From: Pseudomonas sp. JM0905a
GTDB taxonomy: Bacteria > Pseudomonadota > Gammaproteobacteria > Pseudomonadales > Pseudomonadaceae
NCBI RefSeq assembly: GCF_014700075.1
Contig: NZ_JACXBU010000003.1
Span: 574,046-638,045 of the forward strand
Length of the DNA stretch: 64,000 nucleotides
Direction of reading: 5' to 3'
In this document: in pieces, positions 6,769 through 16,530 of the stretch
Layout: each line of letters begins with the position of its first letter
Numbering within the stretch: the first letter of the stretch is position 1
Translations under genes and position numbers: made by a program
The notes under the pieces: model-generated
The model's input: only the letters and a program-made list of their open reading frames with translations
What the model was told of the DNA's origin: nothing
The model's database searches: none

Positions 6769-8448
6769 TCATCGCTCGTGCACGTAGGTGCCGGGCGAGG
6801 CTTCACCGGCCGGGTAGGCCTTGTTGCCCAGGGTGAAGTTGGCTTTCTTGGTCTTGCCGGAGCGCTCGGCCATCCATTGCTGCCAGTGCAGCCACCAGGA
6901 GTCGGCGTGCTTGGTGGCGTTCTCCAGCCAGGCCTTCGGATCCTCCGGCATTTCACTGCTGGTGGAGAATCGCGCCTTGGGGTTGCCCGGCGGGTTGAGG
7001 ATGCTCTGGATGTGGCCGCTGTTGGACAGCACGAACTCGCACTTGCCGCCCAGCAGCCGCGCCGAGCGATAGCAGGCTTCCCAGGGGGTGATGTGGTCAG
7101 TGGTGCCGGCCACGCAGTAGAAGTCGCAGGTGACCTGCTTGAGGTCGATGGGGGTGCCACAGACCTCCAACGCGTTGGGGCGGGTCAGCGGGTTGGTCTT
7201 GAACATTTCCACCAGCTCGCCGTGCAGCGCGGCAGGCAGGCGCGTGGTGTCGTTGTTCCAGTAGAGGATGTCGAAGGCCGGTGGCTCGTTGCCCAACAGG
7301 TAGTTGTTGACCCAGTAGTTCCAGATCAGGTCGTTGGGGCGCATCCAGGCGAACACTTTGGCCATGTCCTTGCCCTCCAGCACACCGGCCTGGTACGAGC
7401 GGCGCTTGGCGGCTTCGAGGGTCTGCTCATCGGCAAACAGGGCGACCTGGGTGTCGAGATTGAAGTCCAGCACGCTGACCATCTGGGTGAAGGCGTTGAC
7501 CTTGTTCTCGCCGATCGCCTGGTAGTGGCCGAGCAGCGCGACGGTGGTGATGCCGCCGGAGCACGCGCCGAGGATGTTGAGGTCCTTGGCGCCGGTGATC
7601 TTCAGGATGACGTCGATGGTTTCCTTGAGGGCATCGATGTAGGTGGACAGCCCCCACTCGCGTTGCGCCTTGGTCGGGTTGCGCCAGCTGACGATGAAGG
7701 TCTGCAGGCCGTTGCGCAGGCAGAAGCGCGCCAGGCTCTTTTCCGGCGACAGGTCGAATACGTAGAACTTGTTGATCTGCGGTGGCACCACCAGCAGAGG
7801 GCGCTCGTGCACGCTTTCGGTGATGGGCTTGAACTGGATCAGCTCCAGCACGTCATTGCGATAGACCACCGCGCCTTCGGTGGTGGCGAGGTTCTGGCCG
7901 ACCTCGAAGGCGTCCATGTTCACCTGGCTCGGCATGCCGCCGTTGTTCACCAGGTCCTTGGCCAGATGAGAAAGGCCGTCCAGCAGGCTCTTGCCGCCGG
8001 TTTCGAAGAAGCGCTTCACCGCAGCCGGGTTGGCCATGCTGTTGGTGGGCGCCATGGCCTCGGTCATCAGGTTGATGACGAAATGACCGCGGCTGGTGTC
8101 CTGTTCGGAGAGATTGCTGTGCTCGATCCACTGGTGCAGCTCTTTGCGCCAGGCGAGGTAGGTCTGCAGGTAACGCTTGTACAGCGGGTTCTGGCTCCAG
8201 GCCGGGTCACTGAAACGGCGGTCGTCGGCTTCAGGTTGCAGGCCGGATTGGCCGAGCACCACGTTCTTCAGTTCCAGGCCGAAATGGGCGACGTGTTTTG
8301 CACTGTGGAAAGGTTGCTTGATGGCTTGCAGCAGCACCATCCGCGCTGAAGACAGCAGATCCTTGCCACGGATACCTATCACCGGATTGAGGTTCAAGGT
8401 GTTATCCGAGGCTTGGCGCTGCAGGTCTTCATTGTTCTTGTTGCTCAT
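6769..8448 (-). CDS. phaC1: Class II poly(3-hydroxyalkanoate) synthase 1 PhaC1
   Basis: A 559-residue mcl-PHA synthase. The catalytic Cys296 lies in ILGACSGG, with Asp in TTDHITPWE and His in SNSGHIQS completing the triad. The N-terminus MSNKNNEDLQRQASDNTLNLN is typical of Pseudomonas PhaC1. It is the first gene of the phaC1-Z-C2-D set and has a sigma-54 element about 120 bases upstream. The first codons (AGC AAC AAG AAC AAT GAA) form an A-rich Crc/Hfq-type target. A GGAG ribosome site lies 8-9 bases before ATG 8448. Confidence 0.96.
   Translation of the reverse strand: MSNKNNEDLQRQASDNTLNLNPVIGIRGKDLLSSARMVLLQAIKQPFHSAKHVAHFGLELKNVVLGQSGLQPEADDRRFSDPAWSQNPLYKRYLQTYLAWRKELHQWIEHSNLSEQDTSRGHFVINLMTEAMAPTNSMANPAAVKRFFETGGKSLLDGLSHLAKDLVNNGGMPSQVNMDAFEVGQNLATTEGAVVYRNDVLELIQFKPITESVHERPLLVVPPQINKFYVFDLSPEKSLARFCLRNGLQTFIVSWRNPTKAQREWGLSTYIDALKETIDVILKITGAKDLNILGACSGGITTVALLGHYQAIGENKVNAFTQMVSVLDFNLDTQVALFADEQTLEAAKRRSYQAGVLEGKDMAKVFAWMRPNDLIWNYWVNNYLLGNEPPAFDILYWNNDTTRLPAALHGELVEMFKTNPLTRPNALEVCGTPIDLKQVTCDFYCVAGTTDHITPWEACYRSARLLGGKCEFVLSNSGHIQSILNPPGNPKARFSTSSEMPEDPKAWLENATKHADSWWLHWQQWMAERSGKTKKANFTLGNKAYPAGEASPGTYVHER
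8432..8442 (-). promoter_or_regulatory. AAnAAnAA Crc/Hfq-type motif over the phaC1 start
   Basis: Codons 3-6 of phaC1 read AACAAGAACAA, matching the AAnAAnAA catabolite-repression activity motif that Hfq-Crc binds to block translation. Crc repression of phaC1 translation is reported in P. putida. Position within the first codons is typical of functional sites. Confidence 0.6.
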
Positions 8449-8524
8449 CTACGACGCTCCATTGTCCTGAGTCGAACAGCGCCCTGGCGAAGCAGCGCGC
8501 TGACACGCTCGGGTTACCGGGAAG

Positions 8525-8540
8525 GCGAAGCGAACTTCGC
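8525..8540 (-). repeat. Small hairpin in the phaC1 leader
   Basis: GCGAAG-CGAA-CTTCGC: a perfect 6-bp stem and 4-base loop between the sigma-54 element and the phaC1 start. It is short and its function is unknown. Confidence 0.3.
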
Positions 8541-8568
8541 GTATTTCTCTGTATCTGGCGATGCCAAA

Positions 8569-8584
8569 TGCATGGAACTTGCCA
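8569..8584 (-). promoter_or_regulatory. Sigma-54 (-24/-12) promoter of phaC1
   Basis: The minus strand reads TGGCAAG-TTCC-ATGCA, keeping GG at -24 and GC at -12 with exact spacing against the RpoN consensus TGGCACG-N4-TTGCA. It would start transcription near 8558, giving a leader of about 110 bases. Upstream DNA to 8724 is free for an activator and IHF. RpoN involvement in PHA synthesis is reported in some pseudomonads but not all. Confidence 0.7.
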
Positions 8585-8655
8585 GAAATTGGTTACCTGA
8601 GTTTGTCAGTTTGCGCAAGCCGACCGCTGAGAGGACGCTGCGCCACGAGTATGTC

Positions 8656-8674
8656 GCGAGGCATTAGAAAATGC
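8656..8674 (-). promoter_or_regulatory. Candidate PhaD operator upstream of phaC1
   Basis: GCATT-AGAA-AATGC is a perfect 5-4-5 inverted repeat at 8661-8674. Read on minus it contains TTTCTAAT followed by GCCTCGC, words shared with the phaI upstream region (1718-1734). It lies 72-105 bases before the -24 element, a typical activator position. The assignment is inference. Confidence 0.35.
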
Positions 8675-8724
8675 GCCCTAACCTTGGGCGGTATGCGCGG
8701 GAATGGAGCGCGGCCTGCACCGCG

Positions 8725-9099
8725 TCAGAGCATGAGTTTCACCACCGATTCGTCGGGGTCGCGGGAACGGCCGGCGGCTGCGAGCTCCTGCAGGTAGTCG
8801 TTCCACAGCTCTTCCTGACGGGTGGCAAGCTGGTAGAGGTAGTCCCAGGTGAACAGGCCGCTGTCGTGGCCATCGTCGAAGGTCAATTTCAGGGCATAGT
8901 TGCCGGCTGGCTCGAGTTTGGTCAGGCCGACGTTCAGTTTGCCGTACTGGAGGATGGGTTTGCCGTGGCCCTGCACCTCTGCCGAAGGCGAGTGCACGCG
9001 CAGGAACTCGGCGGAGAGGGTGTAGCTTTCCTGCGGGCCGTACTTCAGGGTCAGAGTCCTGGAGGCCTTGTGTAGTTCGATACCGCTGGGGATGCGCAT
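8725..9099 (-). CDS. DUF971 (GBBH-like N-terminal domain) protein
   Basis: A 124-residue single-domain protein of the DUF971 family, related to the N-terminal domain of gamma-butyrobetaine hydroxylase. It has the typical pattern of SGIELHKASRTLTLKY, LSAEFLRVHSPSAEVQGHG and HDSGLFTWDYLYQLA. Its role is not established; related domains occur in iron-sulfur and oxygenase proteins. An in-frame TTG five codons upstream overlaps the ribosome site GGAG, which is correctly spaced for ATG 9099, so the shorter start is chosen. It follows hslU on the same strand, a common arrangement in Pseudomonas, but a long palindrome separates the two. Confidence 0.85.
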   Translation of the reverse strand: MRIPSGIELHKASRTLTLKYGPQESYTLSAEFLRVHSPSAEVQGHGKPILQYGKLNVGLTKLEPAGNYALKLTFDDGHDSGLFTWDYLYQLATRQEELWNDYLQELAAAGRSRDPDESVVKLML

Positions 9100-9116
9100 T
9101 TCGGGGGTCTCCAAAC

Positions 9117-9146
9117 GGATACAGCCGGCAATTGCCGGCTGTATCC
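9117..9146 (-). terminator. 30-bp perfect palindrome between hslU and the DUF971 gene
   Basis: Two perfect 15-base arms (GGATACAGCCGGCAA and its complement) meet with no spacer, in the 59-base gap after hslU. On the minus strand it is followed by CGTTTGG, a weak T-run. It most likely acts as a terminator or a 3'-end stabilising structure for hslVU. The DUF971 ribosome site lies just outside the stem. Confidence 0.6.
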
Positions 9147-9158
9147 AGTGTGCGCCTG

Positions 9159-10496
9159 TCAGAGGATGTAGCGCGACAGGTCTTCGTCCTGGGCCAGTTC
9201 ACCGAGGTGGCCGTTGACGTAGGCCGCGTCGATGAGGATTGGCTTTTCGTCGTGCTGCGCGGCGAGGTCGCCGGCGCTGAAGGACACTTCTTCCAGCAGT
9301 CGTTCGATCAGCGTGTGCAGGCGGCGGGCACCGATGTTCTCGGTCTTTTCGTTCACCTGCCAGGCGATTTCGGCCAGGCGCTTGATGCCGTCCTGGGCGA
9401 ACTCGATGTTCAGGCCTTCGGTCTTCAGTAGCGCGCTGTACTGCTCGGTCAGCGAGGCGTGGGGCTCGGTGAGGATGCGCTCGAAGTCTTCCGGCGACAG
9501 GGCCTTCAGCTCGACGCGGATCGGCAGGCGGCCCTGCAGTTCCGGCACCAGGTCACTGGGCTTGGACAGGTGGAAGGCACCGGAGGCGATGAACAGGATG
9601 TGGTCGGTCTTGACCATGCCCAGTTTGGTGTTCACGGTGCAGCCTTCGATCAGCGGCAGCAGGTCGCGCTGCACGCCTTCGCGGGAGACATCGGCGCCGC
9701 CGACGTTGCCGCGCTTGGCCACCTTGTCGATCTCGTCGATGAAGACGATGCCGTTCTGCTCCACCGCTTCCAGGGCGGCAGCCTTCAGTTCTTCCTCATT
9801 GACCAGGCGCGCGGCTTCTTCGTCGCGCACCAGCTTCATGGCTTCCTTGACCTTCAGCTTGCGGGACTTGCGCTTGCCCTTGCCGAGGTTGGAGAAGAGG
9901 TTCTGCAGCTGGTTGGTCATTTCCTCCATGCCGGGCGGGGCCATGATTTCCACGCCGGCCGGGGATTCGGCCACTTCGATGTCGATTTCCTTGTCGTCCA
10001 GCTGGCCTTCGCGCAGGCGCTTGCGGAACAGCTGGCGGGTGTTGGAGTCCTCGCGCGGCGCTTCATCGCCGAAGCCGGTGCGGGCCGGAGGCAGCAGGGC
10101 GTCAAGGATGCGCTCCTCGGCGGCGTCCTCGGCGCGGTAGCGCACGCGGTGCATTTCCTGCTCGCGCATCATCTTCACGGCAGCGTCAGCCAGGTCGCGG
10201 ATGATGGATTCGACGTCGCGGCCGACGTAGCCCACTTCAGTGAACTTGGTGGCTTCGACCTTGATGAAGGGCGCGTTGGCGAGCTTCGCCAGGCGACGGG
10301 CGATTTCGGTCTTGCCGACACCGGTCGGGCCGATCATCAGGATGTTCTTCGGTGTCACCTCGGCGCGCAGTTCCGCCGGCAGCTGCATGCGGCGCCAGCG
10401 GTTGCGCAGGGCGATGGCGACGGCGCGCTTGGCGTCGTCCTGGCCAACGATGTGGCGGTTGAGTTCGTGGACGATTTCGCGGGGCGTCATGGACAT
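9159..10496 (-). CDS. hslU: HslU, ATPase subunit of the HslVU protease
   Basis: A 445-residue AAA+ unfoldase that feeds proteins into the HslV chamber in the cytoplasm. It shows Walker [10 protein letters not shown], Walker B VFIDEIDK, a charged I-domain in the middle (about residues 110-240), sensor motifs, and the C-terminal tail EDLSRYIL that inserts into HslV. It starts at ATG 10496 ([19 protein letters not shown]); ATG 10490 is an alternative. It lies 29 bases after hslV, so they form one operon, probably induced by heat shock, although no heat-shock promoter was identified. Confidence 0.97.
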   Translation of the reverse strand: MSMTPREIVHELNRHIVGQDDAKRAVAIALRNRWRRMQLPAELRAEVTPKNILMIGPTGVGKTEIARRLAKLANAPFIKVEATKFTEVGYVGRDVESIIRDLADAAVKMMREQEMHRVRYRAEDAAEERILDALLPPARTGFGDEAPREDSNTRQLFRKRLREGQLDDKEIDIEVAESPAGVEIMAPPGMEEMTNQLQNLFSNLGKGKRKSRKLKVKEAMKLVRDEEAARLVNEEELKAAALEAVEQNGIVFIDEIDKVAKRGNVGGADVSREGVQRDLLPLIEGCTVNTKLGMVKTDHILFIASGAFHLSKPSDLVPELQGRLPIRVELKALSPEDFERILTEPHASLTEQYSALLKTEGLNIEFAQDGIKRLAEIAWQVNEKTENIGARRLHTLIERLLEEVSFSAGDLAAQHDEKPILIDAAYVNGHLGELAQDEDLSRYIL

Positions 10497-10525
10497 GAAA
10501 ATGGCTCCAATGCGGGACGGCTGCC

Positions 10526-11056
10526 TTACTCGGCGCTGTCCAGCTCCTCGATGGTCAGGTTCTGGTTGGTGAACACGCAGATGGAGCCGGCGATGTTCAG
10601 GGCGGTCTCGGCCACTTCGCGGGCGGACAGTTCGGTGTGTTGCAGCAGTGCCAGGGCGGCGGCCTGGGCGAAACCGCCGCCGGAGCCCATGGCGATCAGG
10701 CCGTGCTCGGGTTCGACCACGTCACCGTTGCCGGTGATGATCAGCGAAGCATCCTTGTTGGCCACGGCGAGCATGGCTTCCAGGCGGCTCAGGGAGCGGT
10801 CGGTACGCCAGTCCTTGGCCAGCTCGACGGCGGCGCGGACCAGGTGGCCCTGGTGTTTTTCCAGTTGCCCTTCGAAGCGCTCGAACAGGGTGAAGGCGTC
10901 GGCGGTGGCACCGGCGAAGCCGGCCAGGACCTGACCGTGGTAGAGACGGCGGACCTTGCGGGCGTTGCTCTTCATGACGGTGTTGCCGAGGGAAACCTGG
11001 CCGTCGCCGCCCATGACGACTTTGCCGTTGCGGCGGACTGAAACGATGGTGGTCAA
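10526..11056 (-). CDS. hslV: HslV, peptidase subunit of the HslVU protease (TTG start)
   Basis: A 176-residue proteasome-beta-like threonine peptidase. The mature enzyme needs a Thr exposed by removal of the initiator Met, so the protein must start [20 protein letters not shown]. This places the start at TTG 11056, with GGAG 9 bases upstream. The longer frame from GTG 11071 would bury the nucleophile and overlaps the ribosome site. GDGQVSLG and the GSGGGFA stretch are standard. It is co-transcribed with hslU. Confidence 0.95.
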   Translation of the reverse strand: MTTIVSVRRNGKVVMGGDGQVSLGNTVMKSNARKVRRLYHGQVLAGFAGATADAFTLFERFEGQLEKHQGHLVRAAVELAKDWRTDRSLSRLEAMLAVANKDASLIITGNGDVVEPEHGLIAMGSGGGFAQAAALALLQHTELSAREVAETALNIAGSICVFTNQNLTIEELDSAE

Positions 11057-11113
11057 GGGGAGAGTCTCCACGCAGCGGGGCGGAAATGCCCGAATGGAAA
11101 CTCAGATGGGGGG

Positions 11114-11141
11114 CCTTGCCCGGCTTTTCAACCGGGCAAGG
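11114..11141 (-). terminator. Hairpin between the SPOR gene and hslV
   Basis: CCTTGCCCGG and CCGGGCAAGG form a perfect 10-bp stem with an 8-base loop (CTTTTCAA). No T-run follows on minus. It may end the argS-SPOR transcript or act as a leader structure of hslV. Confidence 0.4.
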
Positions 11142-11154
11142 ACGATTGGCAGTC

Positions 11155-11286
11155 TGTTGAAAAAACTACCTGCGTTGTCGATGCGTCGTTAAAAACAGAC
11201 TCAAAATGCTCATTTACGGCTCGTAAACTCCGCTTTTTCGTCTGTTTTTGCCTCGTCTCGACTGCCTCGCCAACGTTTTTCAATCA
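11155..11286. repeat. Nested palindromic intergenic repeat, copy 1
   Basis: Three nested inverted repeats share one centre: outer TTGAAAAA / TTTTTCAA, middle AAAAACAGAC (11191-11200) / GTCTGTTTTT (11240-11249), inner TTTAC / GTAAA (11213-11227). The words ATGCTCATTTAC and GTAAACTCCGCT are identical to those of a second copy at 37350-37412. It lies between the SPOR gene and hslV. It looks like a dispersed extragenic palindromic element able to form a large cruciform or RNA hairpin. Confidence 0.75.
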
Positions 11287-11298
11287 GCTGCCCGCCGC

Positions 11299-12018
11299 TC
11301 AACGGCTCTGGCGCTGCTGTAACAGCAGATTGCTGAAGCCGCTACCGGCCAGTTGCTTCTGCGCCGAGGCGAGTTGCTCGCGGTTGGCGAAGGGGCCGAC
11401 CAGCACTCGATACCAGGTTTCCTCGCGGACGGTGCCGGATTCCACCTGGACGTTCTGTCCGAGCAGGATGATCTGCGCACGCACCCGGTCGGCATCGTCA
11501 CGCTTGCGGAACGAACCGGCCTGGAGGAAGAACTGATTGGTGACCGGCGCCTTGGCCACTACCGGCGGCGCGGGCGGCGGGGTTTCGCCGTTGAGGGCGG
11601 CCTGGGCGCGCGCAGCATCGATCTTGGCGGCTTCTTCCGGGGTGACCGGTTTCTGCGCGGGCGGCGTGGCCGGCGTCTCCTTGGGCACCGCTTCCGGCGG
11701 CACTATCACTTCCGACTCCGGAAGCAGGGTGTAGAAGTCGTACTTTGGCTTCGCCGGTTCCTGGGCTGGCGGCGTCGCCGGCTTGACCTGGGCCTTGCCG
11801 GCGTCACTGTTGGCCTTGCCGCTGGCGGCGCCGTTCGTGGCCTGCTCGGGCTTGGTCCGGCGCACTTCGTCGCGGCCGGGCTCGAGCTGGTTGAGGAACA
11901 CCACGAAACCACCGATGACCAGTCCGATGGCCAACCAGACCCAGCCGGGCACCGGTTTCTTGGCCGGCGCCTGGTAGCGGCTGGCCCCGCGCTTGGGTGC
12001 AGGTTTTTTCTTCGCCAT
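11299..12018 (-). CDS. SPOR-domain inner-membrane protein (FtsN-like)
   Basis: A 239-residue protein with a basic cytoplasmic N-terminus (MAKKKPAPKRGASRYQ), one membrane helix at about residues 23-43 (WVWLAIGLVIGGFVVFL), a long Pro/Ala/Lys linker, and a C-terminal SPOR domain at about 158-236 (NQFFLQAGSFRKRDDADR ... WYRVLVGPF). SPOR domains bind denuded glycan strands of septal peptidoglycan, so a role in cell division or envelope maintenance is likely. It lies 6 bases after argS, an FtsN-type neighbourhood known in Pseudomonas. Whether it is the essential FtsN cannot be decided from this sequence alone. Confidence 0.85.
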   Translation of the reverse strand: MAKKKPAPKRGASRYQAPAKKPVPGWVWLAIGLVIGGFVVFLNQLEPGRDEVRRTKPEQATNGAASGKANSDAGKAQVKPATPPAQEPAKPKYDFYTLLPESEVIVPPEAVPKETPATPPAQKPVTPEEAAKIDAARAQAALNGETPPPAPPVVAKAPVTNQFFLQAGSFRKRDDADRVRAQIILLGQNVQVESGTVREETWYRVLVGPFANREQLASAQKQLAGSGFSNLLLQQRQSR

Positions 12019-12024
12019 AGTCCG

Positions 12025-13818
<1,794 letters not shown>

Positions 13819-13902
13819 TTATCGGCGGGCTGCGGCTGCAGCTTCAAGTTTTAAGCGGCGAGCTGCAAGGGACTTTCTGTGATATCGGCTGGGTGGCGGT
13901 GG

Positions 13903-16125
13903 TCAGAACAGGTCTATCGGATCGACATCCAGCGACCAGCGCACCGCGCGGCCTCCAGGCAACTGTTCCAGCGCCTGGCTCCAGGGCGTCAGCAGGCGAT
14001 GCAGGGGCGCACGGGCGTTTGCCTGCAATAGAAGCTGCGCTCGATAGCGGCCGGCGCGGCGTTCCATGGGGGCGGGGACCGGTCCCAGCAACTCGACGCC
14101 GTTGACGCCCATTTCGGCCAGCTGCTGTTCGGCTTCGGTGCAGGCGCTGTCGAGGAAGTCTTCCGCCTGCCCCGGCTTGTGCGCTTCCGCACGCAGCAGG
14201 GCCAGGTGCGCGAAGGGCGGCAGGCCGGCGGCGCGCCGCTCGGAAAGGGCCTGATCGGCAAAGGCGAAGTAGCCCTGCTCGGTGAGCTGCACCAGCAGAG
14301 GATGCTCGGCCAGGTGGGTCTGGATGATCACTTTGCCCGGCTCCTCGGCCCGCCCGGCCCGGCCCGCGACCTGGACGATGAGCTGGGCCATGCGCTCGCT
14401 GGCGCGGAAGTCGGCGGAGAACAGGCCGCCGTCGGCATCGAGGATGGCCACCAGGGTCACGCGGGGGAAGTGGTGCCCCTTGGCGAGCATCTGGGTGCCG
14501 ACCAGGATGCAGGGGTCGCCGCGCTGGATGGTGGCGAACAGCTTGTCCATGGCGTCCTTGCGCGAGGTGCTGTCGCGGTCGATACGCAGGACCTGCGTCT
14601 TCGGGAACAGGATCGCCAGGCGCTCTTCGGCGCGCTCGGTGCCGGCACCCACCGGCCGCAGGTCGACCCGGTTGCAGTCGGGGCAGCAGGCCGGCTGGCG
14701 CTGGGTGTGGCCGCAATGGTGGCAGCGCAGCTCGTTGTAGCGCTGGTGCAGGGTCATGCGCGCGTCACAGCGCGGGCACTGGCTGATCCAGCCGCAGTCA
14801 TGGCACAGCAGGGTCGGCGCGAAGCCGCGGCGGTTGAGGAACACCAGCACCTGCTGGCCCGCCGCCAGGGTCTGGGCGATGGCCTGTTGCAGTGGCATGG
14901 AGATGCCGGAGTCCAGTGGCAGGCTCTTCACATCCAGGCGCAGGAAGCGCGGTTGCTTGGCGCCACCGGCGCGCTGGGTCAGGCGCAACAGCCCGTAGCG
15001 GCCAGCATGGGCGTTCTGCAGGCTTTCCAGCGAAGGTGTGGCCGAGCCCAGCAGGATCGGGATGTTCTCCTGGCGGGCGCGTACCAGGGCCAGGTCGCGG
15101 GCGTGGTAGCGCAGGCCTTCCTGCTGCTTATAAGAAGCGTCGTGTTCCTCGTCGATGATGATCAGCCCCGGGTTCTTCAGCGGCGTGAAGAGTGCCGAGC
15201 GGGTGCCGATGACGATGTCGGCTTCACCATCGCGGGCGGCCAGCCAGGCGTCCAGGCGTTCGCGGTCGTTCACTGCCGAGTGGAGCAGGGCGATTCGCGC
15301 GTTGAAGCGGCGGGAGAAGCGTTCCAGGGTCTGTGGACCGAGGTTGATCTCGGGGATCAGTACCAGGGCCTGCTTGCCGGCTTCGAGGGTCTGGCGGATC
15401 AGTTGCAGGTAGACCTCGGTCTTGCCGCTGCCGGTGACCCCGGCCAGGAGCAGGGCATTGAAGCTGCCGAAGGAGGCATGCACCGCGTCGAAGGCGGCAC
15501 GCTGCTCGGGATTGAGCGGCAGTTCCGGCTGCGCCAGTAATGGTCCATGGCGATCGCTGGGGGCGTGCCGGCGCACTTCGACGCGGGCCAGGCCCTTTTC
15601 CAGGAGGATGTCGAGGCTGTCCTTGTTCAGTTGCAGTTGGCTGAGCAACTGGTGCGCCACGCCGTGGGGATGTTGCGCCAGGATGGCCAGGGCCTGGCGT
15701 TGGCGCGGTGCGCGGGCCAGGCGCGGGTCATCGAGGCTGGCGCCGGGAGCGGCATGCCAGAATCGCTCCTGCCGGGCCTCCGCCGGTTCTCCCTGGCGCA
15801 GCAGTACCGGAAGGGCCCAGCTCAGGGTGTCACCGAGGCTGTGCTGGTAGTACTGGGCTGTCCAGAGACAGAGCTTGAATAGCGACGGCGGGAGTGGCGG
15901 GCGGCTATCCAGCAGCTCCAGTGCCGGTTTGAGCTTGTCCGCAGGCACTTCGCTCTTGTCCGTCACTTCCACCAGTACGCCGATGATCTCGCGTCGACCG
16001 AACGGCACACGCAGGCGAACCCCCGGCTGCAGGACGGCGCGAGGCACACCGGCAGGTGCCCGGTAGTCGAACAGGCGGCGCAGCGGCGAGGGCAGGGCGA
16101 GGCGTAGAATGGGGGCGTCAGGCAA
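13903..16125 (-). CDS. priA: PriA, primosomal replication restart helicase (probable TTG start)
   Basis: A 740-residue superfamily 2 helicase that reloads the replisome at stalled forks. It has an N-terminal DNA-binding region (RLALPSPLRRLFDYRAP), Walker A GVTGSGKTE, a DEEH box, and the zinc-binding cysteine cluster CHDCGWISQCPRC ... CHHCGHTQRQPACCPDC characteristic of PriA. An ATG at 16161 is in frame, but homologues start at (M)PDA-ILRLALP. TTG 16125 matches this and has AGGA 9 bases upstream, so it is preferred. It is divergent from rpmE. Confidence 0.93.
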   Translation of the reverse strand: MPDAPILRLALPSPLRRLFDYRAPAGVPRAVLQPGVRLRVPFGRREIIGVLVEVTDKSEVPADKLKPALELLDSRPPLPPSLFKLCLWTAQYYQHSLGDTLSWALPVLLRQGEPAEARQERFWHAAPGASLDDPRLARAPRQRQALAILAQHPHGVAHQLLSQLQLNKDSLDILLEKGLARVEVRRHAPSDRHGPLLAQPELPLNPEQRAAFDAVHASFGSFNALLLAGVTGSGKTEVYLQLIRQTLEAGKQALVLIPEINLGPQTLERFSRRFNARIALLHSAVNDRERLDAWLAARDGEADIVIGTRSALFTPLKNPGLIIIDEEHDASYKQQEGLRYHARDLALVRARQENIPILLGSATPSLESLQNAHAGRYGLLRLTQRAGGAKQPRFLRLDVKSLPLDSGISMPLQQAIAQTLAAGQQVLVFLNRRGFAPTLLCHDCGWISQCPRCDARMTLHQRYNELRCHHCGHTQRQPACCPDCNRVDLRPVGAGTERAEERLAILFPKTQVLRIDRDSTSRKDAMDKLFATIQRGDPCILVGTQMLAKGHHFPRVTLVAILDADGGLFSADFRASERMAQLIVQVAGRAGRAEEPGKVIIQTHLAEHPLLVQLTEQGYFAFADQALSERRAAGLPPFAHLALLRAEAHKPGQAEDFLDSACTEAEQQLAEMGVNGVELLGPVPAPMERRAGRYRAQLLLQANARAPLHRLLTPWSQALEQLPGGRAVRWSLDVDPIDLF

Positions 16126-16193
16126 GCGCGGATCCTGTCGGAAAAGGCGCGATATTAGCATGGCGCCGCGCGACAGCCGGCTCGGCCGGTAGG

Positions 16194-16221
16194 TTGCAAC
16201 GCCCCCTCACTCTGGTATCAT
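16194..16221 (+). promoter_or_regulatory. Sigma-70-type promoter of rpmE
   Basis: TTGCAA and TATCAT are separated by 16 bases and lie about 70 bases before the rpmE ATG, in the priA-rpmE divergent gap. Both hexamers are close to consensus. Confidence 0.55.
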
Positions 16222-16291
16222 CCGCCGCCTGTTTCCGTGCGGTACTCGACATAGGGTCGGGTGGCGGCACGCCAGACCTGAGGATCAAGCA

Positions 16292-16504
16292 ATGAAACCG
16301 GAAATCCATCCCGAGTACGTCGCGATCGAAGCTACCTGCAGCTGCGGTAACGTCATCAAGACCCGCTCCACCATCGGCAAGAACATCAGCCTCGACGTAT
16401 GCTCCGAGTGCCACCCGTTCTACACCGGTAAGCAGAAGGTTCTGGACACCGGCGGCCGTATCGATCGCTTCAAGCAGCGTTTCGGCGTGTTCGGCGCCAA
16501 GTAA
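16292..16504 (+). CDS. rpmE: 50S ribosomal protein L31
   Basis: A 70-residue ribosomal protein of the large subunit. It keeps the zinc-binding cysteines (C16, C18 in CSC, then C37 and C40 in [13 protein letters not shown]), so it is the zinc-containing C+ form rather than the zinc-independent paralogue. The sequence from MKPEIHPEY to FGVFGAK is full length. It is followed by a strong intrinsic terminator that overlaps the next gene. Confidence 0.97.
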   Translation: MKPEIHPEYVAIEATCSCGNVIKTRSTIGKNISLDVCSECHPFYTGKQKVLDTGGRIDRFKQRFGVFGAK

Positions 16505-16530
16505 GAGCCGACACAGCCCGGGAAGGCCTG

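Noticed and set aside
6691..8349. 552-residue open frame on plus opposite phaC1
   Set aside because: Shadow of the phaC1 coding strand in high-GC DNA; composition rich in V, H, Q and G with no domain.
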